A stretch of DNA of 64,000 bases from Clostridium sp. K4410.MGS-306 (GCA_000980375.1 LARD01000004.1:124001-188000); one strand, 5' to 3'. Shown: positions 34,086 through 44,310, numbered from the stretch's first letter. A program made the numbers and translations. The notes: a model not told the origin generated them from the letters alone.

Positions 34086-34430
34086 ATGGCCAAAATCCTT
34101 GTTATAGAAGACAATGAGCTGAATCTTAAGTTAATGAAAGATATCCTCTGCGCTCAGGGCTATGAGGTGGACTTTGCATGTGACGGTCAAGACGGACTCG
34201 ATAAGGCGCAAAATAACGAGTATGACTTGATTCTGCTTGATATCCAGATGCCTGTTGTTTCGGGGTATGATTTTTTAAAAACTTATCAAAAACAAACACC
34301 CGTAATAGTTGTTTCTGCCTGTGCAATGGAAAATGAAATAAATCAAGCAAAAGAACTCGGTTGTGTTGACTATATTTCAAAACCCATTCAGATTATGGAA
34401 TTTTTAAATACCGTTAAAAAATACGTTTAA
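34086..34430 (+). CDS. Single-domain response regulator (CheY-like receiver)
   Basis: 114 residues, a receiver domain alone with no output domain. The acidic pair is in VIEDNELN, the phospho-acceptor Asp is in LILLDIQMP (Asp52 approximately), the Ser/Thr switch is in VVSACAM, and the Lys is in YISKPI. It starts 2 bp after the histidine kinase gene and is surely its partner. As a stand-alone receiver it must act by protein contacts, like CheY, DivK or Spo0F-type relays. A purine-rich GGAAGAATAG lies at the end of the kinase gene and serves as ribosome site. Confidence 0.92.
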   Translation: MAKILVIEDNELNLKLMKDILCAQGYEVDFACDGQDGLDKAQNNEYDLILLDIQMPVVSGYDFLKTYQKQTPVIVVSACAMENEINQAKELGCVDYISKPIQIMEFLNTVKKYV

Positions 34431-34434
34431 GCAA

Positions 34435-36243
34435 TTAATCATCGCTAAGGCTCAAAACAGCCATAAATGCTTCTTGCGGAACTTCAACTCGCCCTACTGC
34501 TTTCATACGTTTTTTACCTTTTTTCTGTTTTTCAAGCAGTTTACGTTTACGCGAGATATCACCGCCGTAACATTTATCAAGCACGCTTTTTCTCAATGCT
34601 TTGATGTTTGTACGCGCAATGATTCTTCCTCCAACAGCAGCTTGAATAGGCACCTCAAACATCTGGCGCGGGATAATGTCTTTGAGTTTTGCTGTTAATT
34701 TTTGACCAACGTAAAAAGCGTTGTCCTTGTGCACAATTGCACTCAATGCGTCAACAACTTCTCCAGCGAGCATTACATCAAGTTTTACAAGGTCTGAACG
34801 TTTGTATTCCTTAAACTCATAATCCATGCTTGCGTAACCTTTTGTACGGGATTTTAGCTGGTCGTAAAAATCAACAATTACTTCACTCAACGGCATTTCG
34901 TATTCCAAATCCACACGCACTTTATCAATGTAGTGCATGTTAATAAATATACCGCGTTTGCTCTGGCATAAGTCCATAAGCGTGCCAACATAATCATTGG
35001 GGGTAATTATATTAACTTTTACATAAGGCTCTTCAATATACTCTCTGTATTGAGGGTCTGGAAGATTTGCCGGGTTGTCAATTTCAACTACTTCTCCATC
35101 AGTTTTGTATACTTTGTAAACTACGGAAGGTGCTGTGGTGACAAGGGACAGGTCGTATTCTCTTTCAAGACGTTCCTGTGCAATTTCCATATGCAGCATA
35201 CCAAGAAATCCGCAGCGGAATCCAAAACCAAGAGCAGAAGATGTTTCCGGCTCAAATGTAATTGAAGAGTCATTCAATTTAAGTTTTTCCAAAGACTCTT
35301 TCAAATCCTGATAATCATCGTTGTCCACAGGATAAAGACCTGAAAAAACAACAGGAAGTGCTTCTTTATAACCGGGCAAAGGTTCCTCCGCAGGTGCTTC
35401 TGCGTGTGTAACCGTGTCACCCACAAATCTTGTAAGCTCTTTAATCGAACATGCCATATATCCTACATCGCCTGTTCTTAATTCATTAACAGGTACGCGA
35501 TTGGGGTTAAGATAACCGAGCTCGACAACCTCATATTTGTTGCCGGATGCCATAAATTTGACTTTGTCGCCTACTTTTATGCTTCCGTCAACTATTTTGA
35601 AAAAGCACAAAGTGCCAAGATACGGGTCATATGCACTATCAAAAACAAGCGCTCTTAAAGGTTTGTCTGATGTGTCTTTTGGAGGCGGCACAAATTTAAC
35701 TACCGCTTCAAGAATATCTTCTATACCAATACCCGCTTTTGCACTGGCCGGGATTGCGTGTTCTGCATCAATCCCGAGTATTTCTTCTATTTCTTCTTTT
35801 ACTCTGTCCACATCGGCAGAAGGAAGGTCGATTTTATTAATAACAGGTATGATTTCAAGGTTCTGGTCTATTGCAAGGTAAGCGTTTGCAAGAGTTTGTG
35901 CTTCAACACCCTGTGTGGAATCTACAATCAAAAGAGCACCTTCGCAAGCTGCAAGCGAGCGGGAAACCTCGTAAGAAAAATCTACGTGGCCAGGTGTGTC
36001 AATCAGGTTTAATTCATATTCTTGCCCGTCTTTTGCTTTATATTTCATACGTGCTGCGTTTAACTTAATTGTGATACCGCGTTCACGTTCTATTTCCATA
36101 GAGTCCAAAAGCTGGTTTTGCATGTCTCTTTGAGCAACAGTGCCTGTGTATTCCAAAAGACGGTCGGCAAGTGTCGATTTGCCGTGGTCAATGTGGGCTA
36201 TGATACAAAAGTTTCTTACCTTATCAATGTTTCTTTCACTCAT
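34435..36243 (-). CDS. lepA: Elongation factor 4 (LepA GTPase)
   Basis: 602 residues, canonical length. A ribosome-associated translational GTPase related to EF-G. The G domain shows [19 protein letters not shown] (P loop), the switch-2 DTPGHVDF and NKIDLP; the C-terminal domain has the LepA-specific [19 protein letters not shown] and ends [12 protein letters not shown]. The frame is open 29 codons further upstream, but that extension is not LepA-like, and the ATG at 36243 (GGTGAAA just upstream) gives the normal start. It is convergent with the response regulator gene (4 bp). Confidence 0.95.
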   Translation of the reverse strand: MSERNIDKVRNFCIIAHIDHGKSTLADRLLEYTGTVAQRDMQNQLLDSMEIERERGITIKLNAARMKYKAKDGQEYELNLIDTPGHVDFSYEVSRSLAACEGALLIVDSTQGVEAQTLANAYLAIDQNLEIIPVINKIDLPSADVDRVKEEIEEILGIDAEHAIPASAKAGIGIEDILEAVVKFVPPPKDTSDKPLRALVFDSAYDPYLGTLCFFKIVDGSIKVGDKVKFMASGNKYEVVELGYLNPNRVPVNELRTGDVGYMACSIKELTRFVGDTVTHAEAPAEEPLPGYKEALPVVFSGLYPVDNDDYQDLKESLEKLKLNDSSITFEPETSSALGFGFRCGFLGMLHMEIAQERLEREYDLSLVTTAPSVVYKVYKTDGEVVEIDNPANLPDPQYREYIEEPYVKVNIITPNDYVGTLMDLCQSKRGIFINMHYIDKVRVDLEYEMPLSEVIVDFYDQLKSRTKGYASMDYEFKEYKRSDLVKLDVMLAGEVVDALSAIVHKDNAFYVGQKLTAKLKDIIPRQMFEVPIQAAVGGRIIARTNIKALRKSVLDKCYGGDISRKRKLLEKQKKGKKRMKAVGRVEVPQEAFMAVLSLSDD

Positions 36244-36472
36244 AATTTCACCATAAGGACAGTATAGCGAAAAATAGTTTTTTGTAAACTTTTTATAAAT
36301 AAATTTGAGTATAAACCTGTTACATAGCAAAAAAAATTTATCACAGGTTATTTACAATCAGTGAAGTTTACACTATTATAAAAATCCAGGTTATCACCGT
36401 AATTTAATTAGATTTGGGTAATTATATTTGGATTTTACGCAGTCCGGATACATAGTAAAAAGGAAGTAAAAA

Positions 36473-37768
36473 TTGACGGAAATAAATTCGACATATTCAT
36501 TAATAATGCCGAAGGTAAAACTGACGCCGATTAAGCAAAAAACTAAAAAAGAAGAAGTAAAAGAAATAATCCAGAATCCTGACGACCCTCTTGCAAAATA
36601 TCCGTTAAGAGCGTTTGGATATTCTAACGAGGTTGGTGCGGCTGTTTCTGCAATGCCAGGCTGGGGTAAAACCGCGGAAGTTGCACTGTGGGTTCCTGCT
36701 TTAATGTATCTTGGGGCTGATATTTATGACAAATTTAAACGCGGTAAAGAAGGTGATTACACAAAAGCTTCTTCTTCTGCCGCTGTACAACAGGCTGTTT
36801 TTCAGGCTCTTGCCAGTGTAATTTTACCCACAGCCGCAGTAAAAATGGGCCAAAGTATTGCCGGTCAGTTTACAAAATTTGATGGTTCCGGCTTGAACGC
36901 TACTGCAAAAGAAGAAATTTTGGACAAGCTGCAAAACGACTTTGCAAAAGCAAAATTTGCAAAAGGCGACCGTATGGAAAATGGTGTGCTTAAAAAAGGC
37001 AAAGATGCCGTTTGGGAAAGAATCCACGACCATAGCTTCCTACACGAATTGGACAATACACAGGTAAAATTACGCAAAGAAAGCGTGTTCAAAAAAATCT
37101 GGAAAGTTTTTGCTCATGGTTCAGGCATGGATGCTACAGCTGTTGCGGATAGAACAAAAGTTGAACAATTCCTCAAAAGGAAAGTAAATGACATTTTTGT
37201 CAAGCAAACATTGATTGAAACAGGTACGTTAGAGCAAATAGAAAAAACTAATGACAAAAATTTAATCAAGGCATACAAAAAGGCTATCCAAAAAGCACAG
37301 GTCAATTACGAAAACCTTATCAAAGAAAGACCGAACTTTGTTGTTGAAAAAATTCTTTCTTCCGGTGAACAAAAACACAAACATCTTATTGATATGATTA
37401 CGCAGGAATTTCCTGCAGTAAATGACAGGAAACAGCTTGTTTCTGCCACTGATGCGGGCAAAAATGTCAGTGCAAAGCTGCTCAAAAAGCTTATGAGCAA
37501 TGAAACAGATAAAAATTTGATTACAGAGCTTGCAAAAAAAGCAGAAGCCTCAAATGAAGTAATAAGCAAACTGATTCAGGGTAAAAAATTGAAACTCGGC
37601 CTTTTGAAAACAACGGGCGGTTTTATTGCTCTTGGTTTGCTGGCTATTCCTATTGACCATTTTGTACATAATTATATTATCAAAAAGTTTGTTGAACCCG
37701 GTTTGGAAAATGTGCAGCAGCTGCAGCGTAAACTGTCTTTTAAAAGCAGCGACGATAGCAAAATTTAG
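36473..37768 (+). CDS. Membrane-associated protein of unknown function, TTG start
   Basis: 431 residues, no recognised family. Hydrophobic helices lie at about 66-84 (AEVALWVPALMYLGADIYD), 100-127 and 383-405 (TGGFIALGLLAIPIDHFVHN). Between them is a basic, mostly helical region of about 250 residues rich in Lys and Glu. The start is TTG at 36473 with AGGAAG 6 bases upstream; the first in-frame ATG is 12 codons later and lacks a ribosome site. The ends are predicted cytoplasmic. It stands alone between lepA and a minus-strand operon. Confidence 0.62.
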   Translation: MTEINSTYSLIMPKVKLTPIKQKTKKEEVKEIIQNPDDPLAKYPLRAFGYSNEVGAAVSAMPGWGKTAEVALWVPALMYLGADIYDKFKRGKEGDYTKASSSAAVQQAVFQALASVILPTAAVKMGQSIAGQFTKFDGSGLNATAKEEILDKLQNDFAKAKFAKGDRMENGVLKKGKDAVWERIHDHSFLHELDNTQVKLRKESVFKKIWKVFAHGSGMDATAVADRTKVEQFLKRKVNDIFVKQTLIETGTLEQIEKTNDKNLIKAYKKAIQKAQVNYENLIKERPNFVVEKILSSGEQKHKHLIDMITQEFPAVNDRKQLVSATDAGKNVSAKLLKKLMSNETDKNLITELAKKAEASNEVISKLIQGKKLKLGLLKTTGGFIALGLLAIPIDHFVHNYIIKKFVEPGLENVQQLQRKLSFKSSDDSKI

Positions 37769-38025
37769 TCTTGTTTATAAGAATTAACAAGCTCTTCTTT
37801 CTGGCTTCGCGAGAGCTTTTTTATTCTGCGCTCTTCTTTAAGCGCTTCTGATTTTGTGTCGAATTCTTTGACATACACCATTTTTAAAGGCTTGTGCGCG
37901 CGGGTATATTTTGCAGCAAGACCGGCTTTGTGTTTTTCAAAACGTTTTTCAGGGTCATCTGTATATCCGCAGTAAAGAGTGTTGTCAACTGTTAAAATCA
38001 GGTATGTGTAATATTTTTTGTTCAT
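37765..38025 (-). CDS. GIY-YIG domain protein (UPF0213/YhbQ-like)
   Basis: 86 residues, a minimal GIY-YIG nuclease domain: YYTYLILTVDNTLYCGYTDD (the GIY and YIG motifs degenerate to YLI and YCG), KRFEKHKAG and the downstream Tyr-Val-Lys-Glu segment EFDTKSEALKEERRIKKLS, matching YhbQ/UPF0213. YhbQ proteins are implicated in DNA damage repair and act as small endonucleases in some reports; the role is not firmly known. It directly follows the dus gene (stop and start touching), last in a three-gene minus-strand operon. Confidence 0.9.
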   Translation of the reverse strand: MNKKYYTYLILTVDNTLYCGYTDDPEKRFEKHKAGLAAKYTRAHKPLKMVYVKEFDTKSEALKEERRIKKLSRSQKEELVNSYKQD

Positions 38026-39080
38026 TACTTTTCAATATCTGCAAATTCCCTTTCCCATAAAGTTGGCGGGGCACTTTGCTCTTTTAATCTTTCTTCCAGT
38101 GTTATGAGTATTCTCATTGCCTGCACAAAACCGTTTTCCTGCACAAGTTTGTTTCTGTACCACGAAGCACCCTGAAAACCTTTGAGGTAATACGGATAAA
38201 ATTTTCTGACAAACTGCATTGCCACCCTCTCGGAGCGGAATTTTACCTCATGCTCAATATGGTCTTTTAAAAGTGCAATGCGCTCAAAAATATCTGAGTC
38301 AGGCAGCGTCTCTCCTGTTTCCAAATAGTGTTCGATTCTTGCAATCAAATCAGGATTTCCAAGAATCCCTCTGCCAATTGCTATTCCGTCTGCGTTTGAT
38401 TCTTGAAGGCATTTTTTTGCGCTTTCAATATCAACAACATCTCCGTTCGCAAATACCGGCACTTTTATTTCTTTTTTTACATTACAAATAGCCTTCCAGT
38501 CGGCCTGTCCTGCATACATCTGTGCTCTGGTTCTGCAATGTATTGTCATTGCGTCGGCTCCGGACTCTTCCATGAGCTTTGCAAATTCCATAAAATTTTG
38601 CTCTACTGCAGTGTATCCAAGACGGAATTTCACGGTAACAGGTACATCAACAGTGTCTTTTATTGCTTTTACAATGTCGCTTGCAAGCTGCGGCGTCCTC
38701 ATCAAAGCGGAACCGTCACCGCCTCCTACAACTTTTTTTACAGGACAGCCCATATTTATGTCAATGATATCAGCGTATTTTTCAATTTTTTTTGCTGCAG
38801 CTGCCATCATTGACGGCTTGTGCCCTGACAATTGATAAGCAAGCGGGAATTCATTATCTTCCCTTTCAAGAATCATATTGCCGTCTTTTCTATTTTGCAT
38901 AAGCATTTCAGAGCTTATCATTTCGGTGGTTAAAAGGCAGTTTTTAGAATACCTTCTGATAAGCTGTCTCAAAGGCAAGTCTGTAATACCTGCCATCGGT
39001 GCAAGAGAGACGCAGCTTTGCACTTCAACATTGCCTATTTTTATGATTCTTTTATTTTTTTGCGGAGGGTTTGGGTTCAT
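38025..39080 (-). CDS. dusB: tRNA-dihydrouridine synthase (DusB-like)
   Basis: 351-residue FMN enzyme that reduces uridine to dihydrouridine in tRNA. It has the family's N-terminal LAPMAGITDLPLRQL, the active-site Cys in NMGCPVKKVVGGGDGSALM (about residues 107-125), VKFRLGY, and GIAIGRGILGNP. The start at 39080 overlaps the end of the upstream TPR gene by 29 bp, suggesting translational coupling. AGGA lies 10 bases upstream. Dus subtype is by general resemblance to DusB; exact tRNA position is not assignable. Confidence 0.92.
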   Translation of the reverse strand: MNPNPPQKNKRIIKIGNVEVQSCVSLAPMAGITDLPLRQLIRRYSKNCLLTTEMISSEMLMQNRKDGNMILEREDNEFPLAYQLSGHKPSMMAAAAKKIEKYADIIDINMGCPVKKVVGGGDGSALMRTPQLASDIVKAIKDTVDVPVTVKFRLGYTAVEQNFMEFAKLMEESGADAMTIHCRTRAQMYAGQADWKAICNVKKEIKVPVFANGDVVDIESAKKCLQESNADGIAIGRGILGNPDLIARIEHYLETGETLPDSDIFERIALLKDHIEHEVKFRSERVAMQFVRKFYPYYLKGFQGASWYRNKLVQENGFVQAMRILITLEERLKEQSAPPTLWEREFADIEK

Positions 39081-41256
39081 AAGCTTTTAAATCCTGTATT
39101 CTTTTTGCAGAATATCTTGTGTAGTCATTGGTTTCGCCTTGTTTTTGGGTTTGAGCAAGGTATTTTTTATGGTACAAAAGGGCATTTGAATACTGTGCCA
39201 GATAGTCGTAATCTATTGCTATTGAATAGTTTGCAATCGTCATTTGAGGGTTGAATTGCAAAGCTTTTTTATAGTCATTTATTGCCTGCGCATATTTTTT
39301 TTGTGCATCATAGACCATTGCTCTGTAATAATAAGCATCAGCGTTTTTGGGGTCAAGTGAAATTGCTTCTGTCAGTAATGTTATGGCTTGCTGGTATTGT
39401 TTTGCGTCAAACAGGTTGATAGCTTTGTCCATTTTTGTTGTGCATTCCTGCTCTTTTACGTATGCCATAAGCTCTTTTGCATTTTTGTTTTGCGGGTCTA
39501 TTGTCAGTGCTTTTTGTGCATAAGTCTTGGCTTTTGAAAAGTTTTCAATATTGGAATAAGCCAATCCTGCGTAATATGCAGTGTCTGCATTTTTAGGGTC
39601 AAGGTTAAAAGATTTTTCATAATACTGTGCAGCCTGCGCAAAGTTGTTCATTGCCTGATAACAAGCGCCTATACCCAGAGTGGATTCGGCCGTTGCGGGT
39701 ATTATTTTGTTATACATATCAATAGCTTCTTGATATTTCTTTTCTCCAAAAAGTTTTGATGCGTTTGTGTATAAGAGTGATGTTGTTTCTGCGTCAATTG
39801 ATGCAAGCTGTTTTTTGATTGTTGTGTTTTCAGGGAAAAGACCTTTTGCCTCTGTCAGGAGATTTCGTGCTTTATCAAAATTGCCCTGCTGGGTGTAGGC
39901 TTGAGCAAGGTTTATGTATGCATTTTCGCTTTTGGGATTGAGTTTTATTGCCTGACTGTAGTATGGAACGGCTTCTGCCAGCCTGTTTGCTTTGTGCAGT
40001 TCATATGCGTATTTATAATTTAATTCTGCATTTGAAGGTTCTTTTTGAAGCTGTTCTTTTATGTATGCAAGTTTTTCATCCTGTGTCATACCTGTTTCAT
40101 ACACGCTGTAGAGCTCTTCTTTTATGTCTTGATTTGAAGGGTCAAGGTTGAGTGCCAGCTTGTAATTTTGTATGGCTGCATTTTTATTGCCCATAGCTTT
40201 GTAGCATTGAGCTTTATATAGATATGCGAGCATAAAATTGGGGTTTACGTCGATAATTGTGTCATAGGCAGCGATTGCTGTTTCGTATTCTTTTTTTGCC
40301 TGATACAATGTCCCCATATTCAAACGTGTATTGACGTTTGAAGGGTTAAGCTCTTCTGCTTTTTCATATTGCTGGAGTGCTGCTGCAAAGTTATTTTGCT
40401 TTTGATAAACCGCACCGAGGTTTGCGTGAGCTTCTGCATCATTCGGGTTGTCGCAGACTTTTTGACGCCATATGTTTTCAAGCGACATTAATATTTCTGT
40501 GTTGTCGCCGGAACGGCTCAAGGCAAGATTGTACTGCTCTGCTGCCAGGTCAACTTTGCCCAGTCTCTCATAAGCACCTGCCAGTTTTAAATGAAGCTCT
40601 GAATTTTTAGGATCCAGCACAATCGCTTCATTTAAGTAGTCCACTGCCTGATTGTTTAAATTTAATATATAATAAATCTCTCCAAGGTTAGCCAGCGATT
40701 GCTTTCTGTAGGTCACATCCGTCTGGGATTTTTGAAACTCTGTAATTGCCGCAGCAAACTCTCCCTGTGCTCGTAGTGATTTACCCATCATAAAATGCCC
40801 TTTAGGGCTCTGGTCGGCTTTTATTGCATAGAGAACGTTGTCAAGATTTCCTTCCATTGCGTTGATATCAGTGATATACATAGCGTCAGCGGGTTCGTTA
40901 TTGTAGTATTTCATATAAAATATTGCCGAGCGAAGGTCATTGGCTGCCTTATTGTAGTCCATTGCCTTGTTGTTGTAATACTGGGCACGTGAAAGGTATG
41001 CATTTACAAGCTGGATTCTTGAGGATTTGTCTTGCGGGTTTTCTCTTAATGCTTTTCTAAATTCTGTTATTGCATTTGTATACTGTGCGGATTTTAAGAA
41101 ATTTACTCCGTTGTTGTAATACTGTGAACCCTGTGCTGAGTACTCTGATGTATTATTAACGGGAACAATTTTACCTTCGGCAATTTCTTGCGCGTTCGCC
41201 GCGTTTATATTTATCAAAGCCAGTATAAACAGTGCGATGAGAGCTTTTTTGTTCAT
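39052..41256 (-). CDS. Large periplasmic TPR-repeat protein
   Basis: 734 residues with a signal peptide (about 1-24, ending NAANA) and about 18 tetratricopeptide repeats filling residues 45-720. Many repeats carry the fixed phrase LDPKNADAYY or LNPSNVNTRL at the turn between helices. It is likely a periplasmic or outer-membrane scaffold. ATG 41256 is preceded by GAGGA at good spacing; an in-frame ATG 8 codons upstream would spoil the signal peptide. It heads an operon with dusB (29-bp overlap) and the GIY-YIG gene. It is divergent from rpsE, with 258 bp between. Confidence 0.88.
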   Translation of the reverse strand: MNKKALIALFILALININAANAQEIAEGKIVPVNNTSEYSAQGSQYYNNGVNFLKSAQYTNAITEFRKALRENPQDKSSRIQLVNAYLSRAQYYNNKAMDYNKAANDLRSAIFYMKYYNNEPADAMYITDINAMEGNLDNVLYAIKADQSPKGHFMMGKSLRAQGEFAAAITEFQKSQTDVTYRKQSLANLGEIYYILNLNNQAVDYLNEAIVLDPKNSELHLKLAGAYERLGKVDLAAEQYNLALSRSGDNTEILMSLENIWRQKVCDNPNDAEAHANLGAVYQKQNNFAAALQQYEKAEELNPSNVNTRLNMGTLYQAKKEYETAIAAYDTIIDVNPNFMLAYLYKAQCYKAMGNKNAAIQNYKLALNLDPSNQDIKEELYSVYETGMTQDEKLAYIKEQLQKEPSNAELNYKYAYELHKANRLAEAVPYYSQAIKLNPKSENAYINLAQAYTQQGNFDKARNLLTEAKGLFPENTTIKKQLASIDAETTSLLYTNASKLFGEKKYQEAIDMYNKIIPATAESTLGIGACYQAMNNFAQAAQYYEKSFNLDPKNADTAYYAGLAYSNIENFSKAKTYAQKALTIDPQNKNAKELMAYVKEQECTTKMDKAINLFDAKQYQQAITLLTEAISLDPKNADAYYYRAMVYDAQKKYAQAINDYKKALQFNPQMTIANYSIAIDYDYLAQYSNALLYHKKYLAQTQKQGETNDYTRYSAKRIQDLKAYEPKPSAKK

Positions 41257-41514
41257 TTTAAAATCCTCTTTGTATGGCAAATACTATATAATTATATGTC
41301 AAATTTTAAAATATAGTATACAGTTTTGTTACTAAATATTACCAGCAGTATTGCAGAAAAAAAATTACCATGTATGATAAAAAAGTCAGAAAAGTTACCC
41401 GACAATTTAATACACACCCGGCTGATATTTTTCGGCTTCATTTTTGTTGTATAAATTGTCTATATATTTAAAAATAGTTTACTAAAAAGAATTACACTAA
41501 GGAAAGGTAATACA

Positions 41515-42153
41515 GTGGAAGAAAAAGAAATTCAAGAAGTTGAAACAGTAGAAACAGTTGAAACAACTGAAACTGTTGAAGCAGCTATCGAAGAAAAACC
41601 TGCTAAAGGTAAAAGAGCTAACAACGCTAAAGCTAAAGGCAAAAGAAAAATTGAAACAGTTGAAAATGCTCCTCAATCAGAATGGAAAGAAAGAGTAGTT
41701 CAAATCAGACGTGTAACAAAAGTAGTTAAGGGCGGTAAAAAACTGAGCTTCAGAGCTATCGTTATCGTAGGAAACGGCAAAGGCCAGGTTGGTGTTGGCT
41801 GTGCTAAAGCTTCTGAAGTTATCATTGCTATCCAAAAAGCTATTGCAGAAGGTAGAAAAAACCTTATTTCCGTACCTATCTTTAAAACAACTATTCCTCA
41901 CCCGATTGTTGGCCGTTCAGGTGCTGGTTCTGTTATGTTGAGACCTGCTTCTCAAGGTACCGGTGTTATCGCAGGCGGTGCTGTTCGTGCAGTATTAGAG
42001 CTTGCCGGTATCGAAAACATTTTGAGCAAATCACTCGGTTCAAAATCTCCGCTTAACGCAGCTAACGCTACTATGGCAGCTTTAAAAGAGTTGAGATCTT
42101 TCAACGATGTTGCTAAAAAACGCGGTTTGACTTTAAAAGAAATGTTAAATTAA
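41515..42153 (+). CDS. rpsE: 30S ribosomal protein S5, with acidic N-terminal extension, GTG start
   Basis: 212 residues. Residues about 60-212 are a canonical S5 ([50 protein letters not shown]), a small-subunit protein that acts in decoding fidelity. About 58 residues precede it: a Glu/Thr/Val repeat ([14 protein letters not shown]) then a Lys/Arg-rich linker. The start codon is GTG at 41515 with AAGGAAAGG upstream. No L18 or L6 gene precedes it, so the spc operon is cut here; the gene has its own promoter region shared with a divergent TPR gene. Confidence 0.95.
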   Translation: MEEKEIQEVETVETVETTETVEAAIEEKPAKGKRANNAKAKGKRKIETVENAPQSEWKERVVQIRRVTKVVKGGKKLSFRAIVIVGNGKGQVGVGCAKASEVIIAIQKAIAEGRKNLISVPIFKTTIPHPIVGRSGAGSVMLRPASQGTGVIAGGAVRAVLELAGIENILSKSLGSKSPLNAANATMAALKELRSFNDVAKKRGLTLKEMLN

Positions 42154-42184
42154 TCACACAAAATCAATAAAGGAAATAATAACA

Positions 42185-42376
42185 ATGGCTAAAGATAAAT
42201 TAGAAAAAGTTTCGATTAAACTTACAAGAAGCTTAATCGGCTCTACAAAAGACCAAATCAAGGTTGTAAAAGCTCTTGGTTTGAAAAAGACAAACGATGT
42301 TGTTGAACACTTTGCCAGCCCTACAATTATGGGTATGGTTAACAAAGTTCCTCATCTCGTAACAGTAATTAAGTAA
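42185..42376 (+). CDS. rpmD: 50S ribosomal protein L30
   Basis: 63 residues, normal length. SIKLTRSLIGSTKDQIKVVKA and the closing GMVNKVPHLVTVI are typical of L30. It lies 31 bp after rpsE and 20 bp before rplO, in the conserved rpsE-rpmD-rplO order. AAAGGAAA precedes the ATG. Confidence 0.93.
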   Translation: MAKDKLEKVSIKLTRSLIGSTKDQIKVVKALGLKKTNDVVEHFASPTIMGMVNKVPHLVTVIK

Positions 42377-42396
42377 TTAAAGAAAAGGATATAAAA

Positions 42397-42849
42397 ATGG
42401 CAGACAGAATAACATTAGAAGATTTAAGACCTGCTGAAGGCTCTACTCACAGAACAAAAAGAGTGGGCAGAGGCAGATCATCAGGACACGGTAAAACTTC
42501 TTGCCGCGGCCATAACGGTGAAGGACAACGTTCAGGTTCAAGCTCTAAAAGAGGTTTTGAAGGCGGACAGATGCCCTCTTACAGACAAATGCCGAAATTA
42601 AAAGGTTTCACAAACTTTGCTGCTCTTAACTGTGCAGAAATCAATGTTAAAGACATTGAAAAACTCGACGCAGCAGAAATCGATTTGACTTGGTTAATCG
42701 AAAACGGCAAAGCTCATCCGAAATCAGAAGTATTGAGAGTTTTAGGCAACGGCGAAATTTCAAAATCCGTTACCGTAAAAGCAAGATACTTTACACCTTC
42801 TGCTAAAGAAAAAATTGAAAAAGCAGGCGGTAAAGCTGAGTTAGTATAA
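42397..42849 (+). CDS. rplO: 50S ribosomal protein L15
   Basis: 150 residues. The N-terminal GSTHRTKRVGRGRSSGHGKT and KRGFEGGQMPSYRQMPKLKG are the L15 signatures. L15 binds 23S rRNA and is needed late in large-subunit assembly. It is followed by an inverted repeat and then secY, in the usual order. AAAGGA lies just upstream of the ATG. Confidence 0.95.
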   Translation: MADRITLEDLRPAEGSTHRTKRVGRGRSSGHGKTSCRGHNGEGQRSGSSSKRGFEGGQMPSYRQMPKLKGFTNFAALNCAEINVKDIEKLDAAEIDLTWLIENGKAHPKSEVLRVLGNGEISKSVTVKARYFTPSAKEKIEKAGGKAELV

Positions 42850-42860
42850 AAAAATATATA

Positions 42861-42894
42861 AACTGCAAGCTGATACAATATACAGCTTGCAGTT
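42861..42894 (+). terminator. 12-bp inverted repeat between rplO and secY
   Basis: Perfect arms AACTGCAAGCTG (42861-42872) and CAGCTTGCAGTT (42883-42894) with a 10-base loop, but no U tract after the stem. It may be a weak terminator, an RNase processing stem, or protection for the rplO message end. Confidence 0.55.
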
Positions 42895-42905
42895 TAACTA
42901 TTCTA

Positions 42906-42938
42906 TCCGTCTTGATAGTTAGAAACATGATAGACGGA
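42906..42938 (+). promoter_or_regulatory. secY leader hairpin
   Basis: TCCGTCT (42906-42912) pairs with AGACGGA (42932-42938), ending 10 bases before the GGAGAGG ribosome site of secY. It could modulate secY translation. It is the second stem in the rplO-secY gap. Confidence 0.35.
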
Positions 42939-42961
42939 AAAATCAATGGAGAGGACTTATA

Positions 42962-44305
42962 ATGCAAAATGCAAGAATGAAACCGCCTACAATGGATGAT
43001 GTTGTATCAATGTTTCAGGCATCAGGTTTAAAAGCAAAACTGTTATTTACTTTTGCTATGATAGTTATTTTTAGGCTTGGTGTAGCGCTTCCTTTGTACG
43101 GGGTAAATAACGAGGTAATATCCAACCTTGCAAGACAGGGAAATCTTATAGGTTTTATTGACCTGTTTTCTGGTGGTGCACTTGCCAATGTGTCTATTCT
43201 GGCACTTGGTATCGGGCCTTACATCACAGCTTCAATTATCATGCAGCTGTTGACTGTAATCATCCCTCACCTTGAACAGCTTCAAAAAGAAGAAGGCGAA
43301 GCCGGAAGACGAAAAATATCTCAATATACAAGATATTTTACTGTATTTATTGCGTTCTTTCAGGCAACAATATTCTTGCTTTATCTTTTGCATCAAACAA
43401 GCAACGCACTTCTTCCCGGTGTGTCTCCGATTGTATTTTTCATCGGTTCTGCAATTATTTTGACAGCAGGTTCGGTTTTTGTAATGTGGCTTGCTGAATT
43501 GATGACTGAAAGAGGTATTGGTAACGGCGGTTCTTTGTTAATCTTTGTCGGTATCATTTCAAGACTCCCCTCTTATTGCGAACAGACAGGAACTCTTGTT
43601 GCAAATGATTCTTCTTTGCAGCTTGGCTTGCTGGCATTGCTGGCAATATTCTTTGCAACAATGGTTTTAATTGTAATCATGCAAGAAGCTGTAAGAAAAG
43701 TTCTCATTGTAAACCCTAAACGTCAGGTGGGCAATAAAATTTACGGCGGAGTAAATACATATATTCCGTTTAAGATGAATCCGGGCGGTGTAATGCCTAT
43801 CATCTTTGCAATTGCTATTTTGCTCTTTCCAACAACAGTAATAAGCCTTATTGGCCAGACAAATCTGCCTGCCGGAGCATTGAAAGATGCAATCACTTGG
43901 CTTTCTACAACATTGAGCCCTTCCGGTTGGGTACATTATTTATTATATTTCTTGTTGATTGTTTTCTTAACTTTCTTTTATGCATCAATTATGCCTAATA
44001 TGCAGCCAAAAGAAATTGCCAACAATCTGAAAAAATACGGTTCATCTATTCCTGGAATTAAACCTGGAAAACCAACCGCAGAAGCTCTTGATAAGATTAT
44101 TTCAAGATTAACATTACTTGGTGCGTTGAGCCTTGGTATTGTTGCATTGATTCCTTCAGGCGCTACTTATATAACAAGGATTACGCCTTTGCAAGGTATT
44201 GGTGCTACGTCATTGATTATCATGGTTGGTGTTGCACTCGACTTTATCAATCAGATTAAGACGCAATTGCTGGCAAAAAATTATGAAAGCTTTTTGAAAG
44301 AATAA
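42962..44305 (+). CDS. secY: Protein translocase subunit SecY
   Basis: 447 residues, the central channel of the Sec translocon with ten predicted membrane helices. Typical segments: NLIGFIDLFSGGALANVSIL at the plug region, ALGIGPYITASIIMQLL, MWLAELMTERGIGNGGSLLIF, and GIRPGKPTAE-type (here PGIKPGKPTAEALDKIISR). GGAGAGGA precedes the ATG. It is the last gene before a terminator, and adk and map, which usually follow, are absent. Confidence 0.97.
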   Translation: MQNARMKPPTMDDVVSMFQASGLKAKLLFTFAMIVIFRLGVALPLYGVNNEVISNLARQGNLIGFIDLFSGGALANVSILALGIGPYITASIIMQLLTVIIPHLEQLQKEEGEAGRRKISQYTRYFTVFIAFFQATIFLLYLLHQTSNALLPGVSPIVFFIGSAIILTAGSVFVMWLAELMTERGIGNGGSLLIFVGIISRLPSYCEQTGTLVANDSSLQLGLLALLAIFFATMVLIVIMQEAVRKVLIVNPKRQVGNKIYGGVNTYIPFKMNPGGVMPIIFAIAILLFPTTVISLIGQTNLPAGALKDAITWLSTTLSPSGWVHYLLYFLLIVFLTFFYASIMPNMQPKEIANNLKKYGSSIPGIKPGKPTAEALDKIISRLTLLGALSLGIVALIPSGATYITRITPLQGIGATSLIIMVGVALDFINQIKTQLLAKNYESFLKE

Positions 44306-44310
44306 AAAAA

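Noticed and set aside
36244..36330. 29-residue N-terminal extension of LepA
   Set aside because: It has no similarity to LepA and no ribosome site. The ATG at 36243 gives the canonical protein.
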